DNA of 64,000 bases, taken from the NCBI RefSeq assembly GCF_030012605.2, contig NZ_CP114055.2, one strand, 5' to 3'. The position numbers and the translations under genes are program-made. Positions 54,994-63,552 of this stretch are shown here, piece by piece. The notes under the pieces were generated by a model. That model was not told the origin of the DNA, ran no database searches, and was given only the letters and a program-made list of their open reading frames with translations. Positions within the stretch are counted from its first letter, which is position 1, and each line of letters begins with the position of its first letter. This DNA comes from Bergeyella_A cardium. GTDB taxonomy: Bacteria; Bacteroidota; Bacteroidia; Flavobacteriales; Weeksellaceae.

Positions 54994-56913
54994 ATGAGAT
55001 TTAAAATGATTTTAGCGTTTGTGCTAATAGGAGTATTAGCCAGCGCACAGACAGAGTACGACGGCAGAGTCGGAATCAATACAGAGACGCCAAAGGCTAC
55101 TCTGGATATTTCGCGGAATACAAGTGTATCATCTAGTTCTGTGCAAGGTGTAATTTTCCCAAGAGTAACATCAGTTGAGCGAGATGCTTTTAATTCTGCA
55201 GATATAGTAGAAGGTACAATGATTTATAATACCGATAGGAAATGCGTAGAGATATTTTCTAATTCGGGTTGGGACTGTATCTCTTCGGTTGCGCCTTCTT
55301 TGCCACCAGGAGTTACGCTTCAGATTATGGGAGCGGGCTGGGATGGTGTCTTCCAAGCGGGGACAGCCGTAGCCGCAGGTTCCGGTACGCATAAGGTGAA
55401 GCTTCTTATTAATAATACTGGAGCTACGCCTTATACTCAAAACCTTTCTTCTGCAATGACGATTACGAACATTCCTGGCACTCTGCCAGGGGGCGTTCCT
55501 GCACCTACAGGCACAGTAGCTTTGGATGGAGCCCAAAACAGTTCGGTAACGGTAGCACCAGGCACCTCCCAGATTATTTCGTATAACCTGAAAGGTATGC
55601 CGCAGGTAGGGAATATAAAGGCTACTTTCCGTATAGGGATATACAATGTAGAGCAGACCTATACCGTAAGCCAGGGTACGGCCTTGTTCCAAGACCATAG
55701 CATATTTGTATTTTCTTGGAAGGAAGACAGCTCAGTGCAGGGAACACCTCCTATTACCTCTTCTTACCAAGGGAAGATAGACGGCAGTATCTATAAGATA
55801 CCGGTTAAGATACCGTACAAGAACGGAGATGGTAAGTCTTTTGGAGAATTCACTAAGACGGTAAGCATAGGTACAGCGCCTAACCAGAAGACCTTAAAGC
55901 TAACAATACCTGCTGGTAGGCTGCACCAATCGCCTAGTACAGGGCTTTATAATGTAATTACAGGTACGCTGGAGGTAATAGACGGCACTTACAACGCACC
56001 ACTCTTAGAGTCAGGAAGTGCCGATGAGCTTATAGCTACTATTCCGGTACAGCTAACGAGTGCGATGACGCCATTTAACTTAAAAGTTTATGCTACAGGA
56101 GGAGTTAAAGACAAGCAGTATAACCACGAGACAGCAGGGGTAGCAGGCAGGTATGACCACCGCTTTGTGTACAGCAAAATAATGACCTATGACGGGCAGA
56201 TATGGCTAGACAAGAACCTTGGAGCATATTTTGCCGATGCAAACCGTATAGCAGACTTTGGCTATGACCAGATTTATGAGATGCGAGTTCCTAATACACT
56301 TATGGACTACAGAATGTTTGGTTCTGCATTCCAGTGGGGCAGGGTAGCCGATGGCCACGAGTTAATTGACTGGCCGAGTAGCCTTTCAGGTCCATCACCG
56401 AGTGGCCCTAACGGAGTCTATAGATATAATTCTGTGACTGATTTTCCTTTAGGTACTACTACCGATGCTTGGAAACGATATAACAAGACAGAGTATAATG
56501 CTAATGTTTCTAGTTATACTGATCCTTGCCCAAGTGGCTGGCATACCCCTACACAACCAGAAATGCATCAGTTGAAGTTAAATACTGTAGGAGGAGGTAT
56601 ACTCGTAGATATAAAGTCTTATAGAGGAAGCTTTTTTACAGAGATTCTTCGACTTGGAACAGCTTCTGGTACAAGTCCTTTTTCGATAGAACAATGGAGT
56701 TTTTTATGGACGAAAACACAGGATACTTCTAATGATGCATATTATATTCGAGCATCTTCATATGAAGATAGGAACCCACAATTTAGAGTTCCACAAGCTT
56801 TAGATCCATCAGTATCTCCAGGTGGTGAAACTGTAGGACAAATATTAGGGGTAGGTAATAATATTACTATACAAAAAATATCTACAATGTCCGTTCGTTG
56901 CATAAAAGACTAG
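54994..56913 (+). CDS. Secreted FISUMP-domain protein (Fib_succ_major)
   Basis: 639 aa from ATG 54994, where a signal peptide starts (MRFKMILAFVLIGVLASAQ). N-terminal part: VGINTETPKATLDIS and FPRVTSVERDAFNSADIVEGTMIYNTDRKCVEIFSNSGW, the tip-like start common to Bacteroidota surface proteins. The middle holds beta-sandwich repeats; the C-terminal 210 residues are the Fibrobacter succinogenes major paralogous domain (GQIWLDKNLGA, SAFQWGR, DPCPSGWHTPTQPE, MSVRCIKD). Probably surface-exposed adhesin-like; function unknown. Paired with the HU-like gene; followed by its own terminator. Confidence 0.85.
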   Translation: MRFKMILAFVLIGVLASAQTEYDGRVGINTETPKATLDISRNTSVSSSSVQGVIFPRVTSVERDAFNSADIVEGTMIYNTDRKCVEIFSNSGWDCISSVAPSLPPGVTLQIMGAGWDGVFQAGTAVAAGSGTHKVKLLINNTGATPYTQNLSSAMTITNIPGTLPGGVPAPTGTVALDGAQNSSVTVAPGTSQIISYNLKGMPQVGNIKATFRIGIYNVEQTYTVSQGTALFQDHSIFVFSWKEDSSVQGTPPITSSYQGKIDGSIYKIPVKIPYKNGDGKSFGEFTKTVSIGTAPNQKTLKLTIPAGRLHQSPSTGLYNVITGTLEVIDGTYNAPLLESGSADELIATIPVQLTSAMTPFNLKVYATGGVKDKQYNHETAGVAGRYDHRFVYSKIMTYDGQIWLDKNLGAYFADANRIADFGYDQIYEMRVPNTLMDYRMFGSAFQWGRVADGHELIDWPSSLSGPSPSGPNGVYRYNSVTDFPLGTTTDAWKRYNKTEYNANVSSYTDPCPSGWHTPTQPEMHQLKLNTVGGGILVDIKSYRGSFFTEILRLGTASGTSPFSIEQWSFLWTKTQDTSNDAYYIRASSYEDRNPQFRVPQALDPSVSPGGETVGQILGVGNNITIQKISTMSVRCIKD

Positions 56914-56921
56914 TAAATCCC

Positions 56922-56946
56922 AAAGGGGGAGCAATCCCCCTTTTAT
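56922..56946 (+). terminator. Terminator of the FISUMP gene
   Basis: AAAGGGGGA (56922-56930), loop GCAA, TCCCCCTTT (56935-56943) then T. Confidence 0.8.
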
Positions 56947-56982
56947 AAAAGGAAACATTATAAACCAATAAACATTATTACA

Positions 56983-57699
56983 ATGAAAAATACTTTAAAA
57001 GCGTGGCTAAGAGATAACCCTCTTACCAGCGACCCATCAGATTTTGTAGGCGTACCCGCAAGCGTAGGGAGTGTAAGCATAGCAGAGATTGTAGCAGAGC
57101 TCAAAAAAGAAGGTATGGAGATAAAAGAAGAGACGGCAATAGACATCGTTTCCCGCTTTAATCGCAAGAGCACAGAGCTCGTGCTCCAAGGCTATGTAGT
57201 GAATACAGGTCTCGTGATAATGCGCCCAGCCATCAAGGGAGCCTTCCGCGATAGGACTTGGGATAAGGACAAGCACAGCGTCTATGTAAATGTCAATCAA
57301 GGAGTAGAGCTAAGGAAGGCAATCTCTCAAACCAAAGTAGAATTCCTTGGCGAGCAATCCAGTCCAATGGCAATCTTCGGTATTACCGACCTCAGCACAG
57401 GCAAAACCGATGGCACACTCACCAAAGGCAAGAATGCAGAGATTAAAGGTTCTTACCTCAAGGTTGCAGGCACCCACGCAGACAATGGCATCTACCTCAC
57501 CAATATAGACACCAAGGCTAAGACAAAACTCGAGGACATCGTGATAAATGAGCCATCTCGTCTTTTGGTGCTTATCCCCGCCTCGCTCCCCGCAGGCAAC
57601 TACGAGCTGAGCATAACTACACAGTTTAGCAATACCTCGAAAGTCTTTCTAAAAACCCCAAGAACTGAGGTGCTTAATACTCCTGTAGTCATTGCCTGA
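56983..57699 (+). CDS. HU-like DNA-binding protein with DUF4469 domain
   Basis: 238 aa. N-terminal about 130 residues: MKNTLKAWLRDNPLTSDPSDFVGVPASVGSVSIAEIVAELKKEGMEIKEETAIDIVSRFN, the HU-DNA_bdg (PF14848) domain that diverged from HU/IHF. C-terminal about 100 residues form an Ig-like DUF4469 domain (DNGIYLTNIDTKAKTKLE, LVLIPASLPAGNYELSI). These are multi-copy in Bacteroidota, often next to surface protein genes; precise role unknown. Somewhat more GC-rich than the neighbourhood. Confidence 0.85.
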   Translation: MKNTLKAWLRDNPLTSDPSDFVGVPASVGSVSIAEIVAELKKEGMEIKEETAIDIVSRFNRKSTELVLQGYVVNTGLVIMRPAIKGAFRDRTWDKDKHSVYVNVNQGVELRKAISQTKVEFLGEQSSPMAIFGITDLSTGKTDGTLTKGKNAEIKGSYLKVAGTHADNGIYLTNIDTKAKTKLEDIVINEPSRLLVLIPASLPAGNYELSITTQFSNTSKVFLKTPRTEVLNTPVVIA

Positions 57700-57781
57700 T
57701 TAATCTACTTAACTATCTATTATAATGCTATTTAAATCATATATTAATGTTTTTTTGGGACAATTGGAAAAGCGAAGCAGT

Positions 57782-57870
57782 CTCGCTCTCCCGAGCGATA
57801 GTGTCTCGCTCTCTCGGGCGAAGGTGACTCGCTCTCTCGGGCGATAGTGTCTCGCCTACTCAGGCGATAG
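57782..57870 (+). repeat. Four tandem 23-bp hairpin repeats
   Basis: Units start at 57782, 57805, 57828 and 57851. Each forms a 6-bp stem and 4-nt loop: TCGCTC/GAGCGA, TCGCTC/GGGCGA (twice) and TCGCCT/AGGCGA. Changes between units keep pairing, so structure seems conserved rather than sequence. Confidence 0.8.
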
Positions 57871-58038
57871 AAATTAGCCAAGATATCCCATTAAACCTAA
57901 ACAATAAATAAGCTTTAAGAATGAATAATAAACTCAGCGATGAATTTTAAAGCCATTAGCTGATAAGAAAGAAAATAGAAACCTTGCACTTTATCACTTG
58001 TGTGCATAATGCGTTTTTATAATTGTTAGTATTTATTT

Positions 58039-58073
58039 GTACGGCACCCCATTTGGGGTGCCGTACTCTTTTT
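58039..58073 (+). terminator. Strong terminator with 12-bp stem
   Basis: GTACGGCACCCC (58039-58050), loop ATTT, GGGGTGCCGTAC (58055-58066), TC, then six Ts. Confidence 0.85.
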
Positions 58074-58221
58074 TGGCTAATGGCAACTAGCTTTTGGCTT
58101 CTAGCTTCTAGCTTCTAGCAGTTGGCGGTGCGCGGTTAGTTTGTAGTAAGTGCGCCACCTGCTAAGGGGTGCTCTCCACGCCAGTGGGCATCACCTGCAA
58201 GGTGTGCCTGCTGTGCTACGG

Positions 58222-59121
58222 CTATAATTTTCGGATTTTGGCTTCTTTTTTTAGGTAGCCTCGGAAGTCTTCGGCGATAGGTCCGAAGTAGGTACCTTTT
58301 TCAAGGTTTCTATTGACTCCCACTTGTGCGAGGAGTACTGTGCCAGAGGCTATTTGCAGCCCAGAGGCTATGCCTACCTGCCCCCACATTGTAACATCGT
58401 CTTCTATGATGCAGCACCCGGCAATCCCCGTTTGGGAAGCGATGAGGCATCTTTTGCCGATTAGGGTATCGTGCCCGATTTGTATTTGGTTGTCGAGTAT
58501 AGAACCTTCACCGATTAGGGTAGAATCGGTTACTCCACGGTCTATGGTGCAGAGGTTTCCTATTTCTACATTGTTCTCTATCACTACATTTCCTACGGAA
58601 ATCAGCCTGTCAAACCTGCCATCTACCTTTCTGTAATAGAAGGCATCTCCACCGATAACGGTGCCCGACTGTATAATCACATTATCCCCGATAACACAGC
58701 GGTCGCCGATGACTACATTGGGGAATATATGGCAGTTTTTCCCGATTTTTACTCCATTTCCTATTACAGCAGAGGGGTGAATAGAGGTGTTTTCGCCTAT
58801 TTCGGTATCCTTTAAATCTTCTTTAAAGTTGTAAATCTTAGTAAAGTAGGTATTGATTGTATTAAAATCTCTGAATGGGTCGTTGGAAATCAGGAGAGCC
58901 TTACCTTCCGGGCAAGGGACTTCCTTGTCAATAAGGATAACGGTTGCCGCTGAGCCAAGTGCCTTGTCATAATACTTCGGATGATTTACGAAGACAATAT
59001 CCCCAGGGCGAACTCTATGGATTTCATTAGTCCCTAAAACGGGAAAATCATCAGCGCCAATATACTTGGCACCGATGATTTCCGCTATATTCTTTAATAT
59101 TTGAGCGTGCTGGAAAGTCAT
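58222..59121 (-). CDS. LpxD-like acyltransferase paralogue (left-handed beta-helix)
   Basis: 299 aa from ATG 59121 (the upstream TTG at 59127 is less likely). Hexapeptide repeats ([LIV]GxxxxI) run from about residue 105: AVIGNGVKIGKNCHIFPNVVIGDRCVIGDNVIIQ..., and the catalytic-type His is kept (QIQIGHDTLIG). Similar to UDP-3-O-acylglucosamine N-acyltransferase LpxD; true LpxD is the 61930 gene, so this may acylate another position or be redundant. Last gene of the lpx-efp operon (17 bp after efp). Confidence 0.82.
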   Translation of the reverse strand: MTFQHAQILKNIAEIIGAKYIGADDFPVLGTNEIHRVRPGDIVFVNHPKYYDKALGSAATVILIDKEVPCPEGKALLISNDPFRDFNTINTYFTKIYNFKEDLKDTEIGENTSIHPSAVIGNGVKIGKNCHIFPNVVIGDRCVIGDNVIIQSGTVIGGDAFYYRKVDGRFDRLISVGNVVIENNVEIGNLCTIDRGVTDSTLIGEGSILDNQIQIGHDTLIGKRCLIASQTGIAGCCIIEDDVTMWGQVGIASGLQIASGTVLLAQVGVNRNLEKGTYFGPIAEDFRGYLKKEAKIRKL

Positions 59122-59138
59122 AAACAATGAGTTTTCAC

Positions 59139-59702
59139 TTATTTTACTCTTTCTATGTAGGAGCCGTCCTCTGTATTTACTTTGATTTTGTCTCCTGGTT
59201 CTATGAATAGGGGTACCATAACCCTTGCTCCTGTTTCTACGATAGCATTTTTCAGAGCATTGGTAGCGGTGTTTCCTTTCACTCCTGGGTCTGCCTCTAC
59301 TACTTCTAAGAATACCGTTGGTGGGATTTCCGCAGAGAGTGGGCTTTCGTCAGATTCTTTCAAGATGATGGTAACCTCCTCACCTGGCTTCATAAACTGA
59401 GCATTCTCTATCATATCTTTATTGATGTAGATTTGGGAGAAGTCATCATTATTCATAAAGTGGAAACCGTTTTCATCATCATAAAGGTATTGGAACTTCC
59501 TTGTGATAACTTTTACTTCCTCTATTTTATGTCCTGCGGAGAAGGTATTATCTACCACTTTACCGTTGGTTACAGATTTAAGTTTTGTTCTTACGAATGC
59601 AGGTCCTTTACCTGGTTTTACATGGAGAAACTCGATTACTTTGTAGATGTCGTTACTAAATTCAATACAAAGCCCTTTTCTAATATCAGCTGTTGTTGCC
59701 AT
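59139..59702 (-). CDS. efp: Translation elongation factor P
   Basis: 187 aa. Three OB-like domains; relieves ribosome stalling at polyproline. KOW-like N terminus ATTADIRKGLCIEFSNDIYKVIEF; loop HVKPGKGPAF with the modifiable K32; domain III VVEADPGVKGNTATNALKNA ... GDKIKVNTEDGSYIERVK. The loop context (K in PGKG) is the lysine type. Embedded in the lipid A operon, as in other flavobacteria. Confidence 0.97.
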   Translation of the reverse strand: MATTADIRKGLCIEFSNDIYKVIEFLHVKPGKGPAFVRTKLKSVTNGKVVDNTFSAGHKIEEVKVITRKFQYLYDDENGFHFMNNDDFSQIYINKDMIENAQFMKPGEEVTIILKESDESPLSAEIPPTVFLEVVEADPGVKGNTATNALKNAIVETGARVMVPLFIEPGDKIKVNTEDGSYIERVK

Positions 59703-59732
59703 TAATTAAATATGTTTTATTATTCTTAAATT

Positions 59733-60521
59733 TTATTCTTTTGTTGTGCCATATCCTTTTACGATACCTCGAGGAGAGTTCTTTATAAATTCGAGAATCT
59801 CATCTCTCTCTGCCGTTGGCAGCATTTCTTTTTCTATGAAGTGGGTAGCCTGGCTTACATTCATTTTCATCTGGAAGATGTAGCGGTAGATTTTCTGTAT
59901 TTCAAAGATTTTCTCATTGCTAAAACCTCTTCTTCTCAGTCCTACCGAATTGATTCCTGCATAGGAGAGTGGTTCGCGGGCAACCTTTACATAGGGTGGA
60001 ATATCTTTCCTGATGAGTGCTCCACCAGAAATCATTGCGTGTTTGCCTATCTTCACAAACTGATGAACTGCTGAGAGCCCTCCCATTACTACAAAATCAT
60101 CAATCTCCACATGCCCAGCAATACCACAGCCATTTACGATAATCACATTATTGCCCAAAGTACAGTCGTGAGCAATGTGTGCCGTAGCCATAATGAGGCA
60201 GTTGTTTCCTATTTTGGTATATCCTAATGCCTTCGTCCCTCGGTTTATGGTAACACATTCGCGGACGGTGGTATTATCTCCGATGATGACCAATGAATCT
60301 TCGCCGTCAAATTTTAAATCCTGTGGAATGGCAGAGATGACTGTACCAGGGAATATTCGGCAGTTTTTCCCGATTCTCGCTCCGTCCATAATGGTTACAT
60401 TAGGACCTATCCAAGTGCCTTCACCTATTTCTACATCTGCTGCAATGGTAGTGAAAGGCTCTACGGTAACTCCTTTGCCTATTTTTGCTCGTTTATCTAC
60501 TGCGGCTAATTGATGTATCAT
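59733..60521 (-). CDS. lpxA: UDP-N-acetylglucosamine acyltransferase
   Basis: 262 aa. First step of lipid A synthesis: moves 3-hydroxyacyl from ACP to UDP-GlcNAc. Left-handed beta-helix hexapeptides (RAKIGKGVTVEPFTTIAADVEIGEGTWIG), active-site His region MATAHIAHDCTLGNN, GCGIAGHVEIDDFVVMGGLSAVHQFVKIG, C-terminal helical domain SYAGINSVGLRRRGFS. Its ATG touches the lpxC/fabZ stop directly. Confidence 0.96.
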   Translation of the reverse strand: MIHQLAAVDKRAKIGKGVTVEPFTTIAADVEIGEGTWIGPNVTIMDGARIGKNCRIFPGTVISAIPQDLKFDGEDSLVIIGDNTTVRECVTINRGTKALGYTKIGNNCLIMATAHIAHDCTLGNNVIIVNGCGIAGHVEIDDFVVMGGLSAVHQFVKIGKHAMISGGALIRKDIPPYVKVAREPLSYAGINSVGLRRRGFSNEKIFEIQKIYRYIFQMKMNVSQATHFIEKEMLPTAERDEILEFIKNSPRGIVKGYGTTKE

Positions 60522-61919
60522 TTAATCAATTTTTGTTTTTGCTACTTGTGCCATTAGTTCAGCTTCTACTACTACGCTGTCTCCTACATATCCGTAGCCT
60601 TGCATATGTACAATGCCTCTTCGGATAGGTTCCATAAGCTCAATTTTGAAGATAATCGTATCTCCCGGCACTACTTTTTTCTTGAATTTCACATTATCAA
60701 TCTTCACGAAGTAGGTAGAATAGTTCTCTGGGTCTGGAACATTAGCGAGGACTAAGATTCCTCCCGTTTGAGCCATAGCCTCTATTTGAAGCACTCCTGG
60801 AAGTACAGGTTCTTTTGGGAAATGTCCTACGAAGAAAGGTTCATTCATCGTAATGTTTTTAAGACCTACCACGTGGGATTCTGATAGCTCAAGGATTTTG
60901 TCTATTAATAAGAACGGCGGGCGGTGAGGGAGTAGCCTCATAATACCGTTAATATCATATACTGGAGGTTTGCTCAAGTCAAAATCTGGAACATTTTTCT
61001 TCTTTTGCAGCTTCCACTGTCGGTTTAGTTTTTTAGCAAACTGTGTATTTACAAAGTGCCCAGGTTTGTTAGCAATGACTTTACCCTTTATCTTCACTCC
61101 TACCAAGGCGAGGTCTCCTATCACATCGAGGAGTTTATGCCTTGCAGCTTCGTTAGGGTATTTTAGTGTAAGGTTATCCAATATCCCATTAGGCTGAATG
61201 GATATTTTATCCTTATTAAATGCTTTTTTGAGTTTTTCAGCAGTGTCTGGTGTGAGCTCTTTATCCACATATACGATGGCATTAGAGAGGTCGCCCCCTT
61301 TTATAAGCCCGTGGTCGAGGAGCATTTCCAACTCGTGGAGGAAGCTGAAGGTTCTTGCAGAAGATATTTCGGACTTGAAATCAGAGATGTTTTTGAGTGT
61401 AGCATTCTGAGTTCCTAAAACTTTGGTACCGAAATCTACCATTGTGGTTACTTCATACTGCTCGGAAGGGATGATGGTAATCTCAGAGCCTGTATTAGGG
61501 TCTGTATAGTTTAGGACTTCCTTTATTACTAAGTATTCTCTCGGTTTGCTTTGTTCTGCTATCCCTGCTTTTTCTATTGCTTCTACGAAGTGGATAGATG
61601 AGCCATCCATAATTGGAGGTTCGGCAGAGTCCATTTCTAGTATGGCATTGTCTATATCACAGCCTACTAATGCAGCTAAGAGGTGCTCACAAGTATGGAT
61701 TTTTACGCCTAATTTCTCCAGGGTAGTTCCTCTTTCGGTAGTCGTTACATAGTTTACATCTGCTTCTACTTGTGGGTTGCCTTCCAAATCGGTTCTTACA
61801 AAAACAAAACCTGTATTTTCTTTAGCAGGTTTTATGGTAAGATTGACTTCTTTACCCGTGTGGAGACCAATCCCCGACAGGGTTACTTCTTCCTTTAAAG
61901 TCTTTTGCAAATCACTCAT
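60522..61919 (-). CDS. lpxC/fabZ: Bifunctional UDP-3-O-acyl-GlcNAc deacetylase / 3-hydroxyacyl-ACP dehydratase
   Basis: 465 aa fusion. Residues 1-about 305 are LpxC, the zinc deacetylase committing to lipid A (LSGIGLHTGKEVNLTIKPA; zinc ligand region HTCEHLLAAL; DGSSIHFVEAI; HKLLDVIGDLALVG). Residues about 315-465 are FabZ (MRLLPHRPPFLLIDKILEL, GHFPKEPVLPGVLQIEAMAQTGG with catalytic His and Glu). The fusion is typical of Bacteroidota. In operon lpxD-lpxC/fabZ-lpxA-efp-lpxD2. Confidence 0.96.
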   Translation of the reverse strand: MSDLQKTLKEEVTLSGIGLHTGKEVNLTIKPAKENTGFVFVRTDLEGNPQVEADVNYVTTTERGTTLEKLGVKIHTCEHLLAALVGCDIDNAILEMDSAEPPIMDGSSIHFVEAIEKAGIAEQSKPREYLVIKEVLNYTDPNTGSEITIIPSEQYEVTTMVDFGTKVLGTQNATLKNISDFKSEISSARTFSFLHELEMLLDHGLIKGGDLSNAIVYVDKELTPDTAEKLKKAFNKDKISIQPNGILDNLTLKYPNEAARHKLLDVIGDLALVGVKIKGKVIANKPGHFVNTQFAKKLNRQWKLQKKKNVPDFDLSKPPVYDINGIMRLLPHRPPFLLIDKILELSESHVVGLKNITMNEPFFVGHFPKEPVLPGVLQIEAMAQTGGILVLANVPDPENYSTYFVKIDNVKFKKKVVPGDTIIFKIELMEPIRRGIVHMQGYGYVGDSVVVEAELMAQVAKTKID

Positions 61920-61929
61920 TGCATTAATA

Positions 61930-62952
61930 TTAATCGTTTGATTTTTTTTCTAATTCTTCTAATCTTTTTACTATATCGTTGAGATGCCTGAAATGTACAT
62001 AATTTCTCCTGAAATCGCTTGCAGAGATGGCTGGCGAACCATATAGAATTTCTTTGTCCTCCACATTTTTATTTACGCCACTCTGTGCTTGTATTTTCAC
62101 CTCATTGCCGATTTTTATATGCCCTACTATGCCTACTTGCCCACCAATCTGATTCCAGTCGCCAATAACCGTAGAGCCAGCAATGCCCGCCTGTGCAGCG
62201 ATGACATTATTCTGCCCGATTTTTACATTGTGAGCAATTTGTATAAGGTTATCTATCTTCGTTCCTTTACCGATAATCGTAGAGCCAATTGTACCTCTAT
62301 CAATCGTACAATTAGAGCCGATTTCTACGCTTTCTTCCAAAACTACATTGCCCAGCTGAGGGATTTTCTGAAAACCATCTGCTGTAGGCTGGAAACCAAA
62401 GCCATCAGCACCGATAACCGTATTAGAATGAATGATGCAGTTATCTCCAATTACACAATAATCATAAATTTTCACTCCGCTGTATATCGTGCAATTCTTC
62501 CCGATTTTTACATTCTTCCCGATAAATACCTGCGGGCTGATTTGCGTACCTTCGCCCACCTTTACATTTTCGGATATATAAGAAAAAGCTCCTATATAAA
62601 CCCCCTCGCCAATGTTTGCAGAGGTGTCTACAGAAGCTCCTTGCTCTATTTCGGATCGTTTTACCTGCTTCATTTCATTGTAAAGATTCATCAGAATTTG
62701 AAATGAAAGATAGGCGTCTTCCACTGCGATAATGGTTGCCTTGTAGGGTTTATCCGTCAATAATTTTTCTGAAACAACGAGTACCGAGCAGTCCGTGCGC
62801 TCTATGAAATCTGAAAATCTCTCCTGTGCTACAAAGGAAAGATATCCTTCTGCACCAGATTCTATCGGGGCTACCCCCGTAATTAAGGCATTTTCATCAC
62901 CAATGATTCTGCCATTAATTACCTCTGCAATTTGTGAAGCTGTGAATTTCAT
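61930..62952 (-). CDS. lpxD: UDP-3-O-(3-hydroxymyristoyl)glucosamine N-acyltransferase
   Basis: 340 aa. N-terminal uridine-binding domain (ASQIAEVINGRIIGDENALITGVAPIESG), hexapeptide beta-helix from about residue 105, catalytic His in LIQIAHNVKIGQNN, C-terminal helix HFRHLNDIVKRLEELEKK. Third step of lipid A synthesis. First gene of the operon; TATCTTTG (62958-62965, minus) lies only 5 bases before its ATG. Confidence 0.96.
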   Translation of the reverse strand: MKFTASQIAEVINGRIIGDENALITGVAPIESGAEGYLSFVAQERFSDFIERTDCSVLVVSEKLLTDKPYKATIIAVEDAYLSFQILMNLYNEMKQVKRSEIEQGASVDTSANIGEGVYIGAFSYISENVKVGEGTQISPQVFIGKNVKIGKNCTIYSGVKIYDYCVIGDNCIIHSNTVIGADGFGFQPTADGFQKIPQLGNVVLEESVEIGSNCTIDRGTIGSTIIGKGTKIDNLIQIAHNVKIGQNNVIAAQAGIAGSTVIGDWNQIGGQVGIVGHIKIGNEVKIQAQSGVNKNVEDKEILYGSPAISASDFRRNYVHFRHLNDIVKRLEELEKKSND

Positions 62953-62957
62953 ACCCG

Positions 62958-62965
62958 CAAAGATA
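62958..62965 (-). promoter_or_regulatory. Candidate -7 element of the lpx operon (TATCTTTG)
   Basis: Minus-strand TATCTTTG with five bases to the lpxD ATG, so the mRNA would be leaderless or nearly so, as with dnaE. Confidence 0.45.
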
Positions 62966-63083
62966 ATAATTTCTATAAAACCAATGTGTGCGTTATGAGC
63001 AGTAAGTGGTGGCTAGCTTTTAGCCATTAGCTTATGGCTGTGGGCGAATAGTGAAAAGCAGAAACCCAATGATTGGGAGCAAT

Positions 63084-63420
63084 AACTAATTAGTGAAGAG
63101 AAAAAAAGATAATTTTCATCCACTAAATAGTGAAAGGTAGAAAATATATAAAAGGGAGCAATAACTAATTAGTGAAAAGGAGAAAATATATAAAAGGAGC
63201 CATTCACTAAATAGTGAAAGGCAGAAACCAAAATGTTTGAAGCAATAACTAATTAGTGAAAAGGAGAAAATATATAAAAGGAGCCATTCACTAAATAGTG
63301 AAAGGCAGAAACCAAAATGTTTGAAGCAATAACTAATTAGTGAAAGGGAGAAAATATATAAAAGGAAGCAATCACTAATTAGTGAAGAGAAAAAAAAATA
63401 ATTTCCGTTCACTAATTAGT
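63084..63420. repeat. Array C of palindromes phased at 42 bp (CACTAATTAGTG/CACTAAATAGTG)
   Basis: Palindrome copies start at 63084, 63121, 63163, 63205, 63247, 63289, 63331, 63373 and 63409: steps 37, then 42 six times, then 36. CACTAAATAGTG and AACTAATTAGTG alternate in the middle, giving an 84-bp higher-order repeat with two linker types (AGAAAATATATAAAAGGAG and GCAGAAACCAAAATGTTTG). Same palindrome and period as array A, 32 kb away. Confidence 0.9.
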
Positions 63421-63518
63421 GAGCGAAGATACTTACTGCAAACTCATCGTAATATAACCACTTACAGTCAATAGCTAAAAGCCAACAGCCAGCTGCTAGC
63501 TTATCGTCTGAGAAACCT

Positions 63519-63526
63519 TATCTTTG
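63519..63526 (+). promoter_or_regulatory. Candidate -7 element of metG (TATCTTTG)
   Basis: TATCTTTG, 26 bases before the metG ATG at 63553. Confidence 0.5.
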
Positions 63527-63552
63527 CCACTTTAAAAATTACAATACAGATT

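Larger units (their letters stand above)
57700..58221. other. Intergenic region with hairpin array, terminator and dispersed strings
   Basis: Contains the four-hairpin array (57782-57870), an AT-rich 160-bp stretch without a recognised gene, a strong terminator at 58039-58073, then dispersed strings (GCTTCTAGCTTCTAGCTTC at about 58100, and inverted copies of 39824-39859 at 58159-58207). The terminator has no gene directly before it, so the AT-rich stretch may encode a small RNA or the long 3' tail of the HU-like mRNA. Confidence 0.55.
62953..63552. other. Divergent intergenic region lpxD/metG
   Basis: Holds the lpxD promoter, a dispersed string (GGCTAGCTTTTAGCCATTAGC, split by spacing, at about 63011-63032), palindrome array C (63084-63420), another string (CAATAGCTAAAAGCCAACAGCC region, 63470-63500) and the metG promoter element TATCTTTG at 63519-63526. 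Confidence 0.6.
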
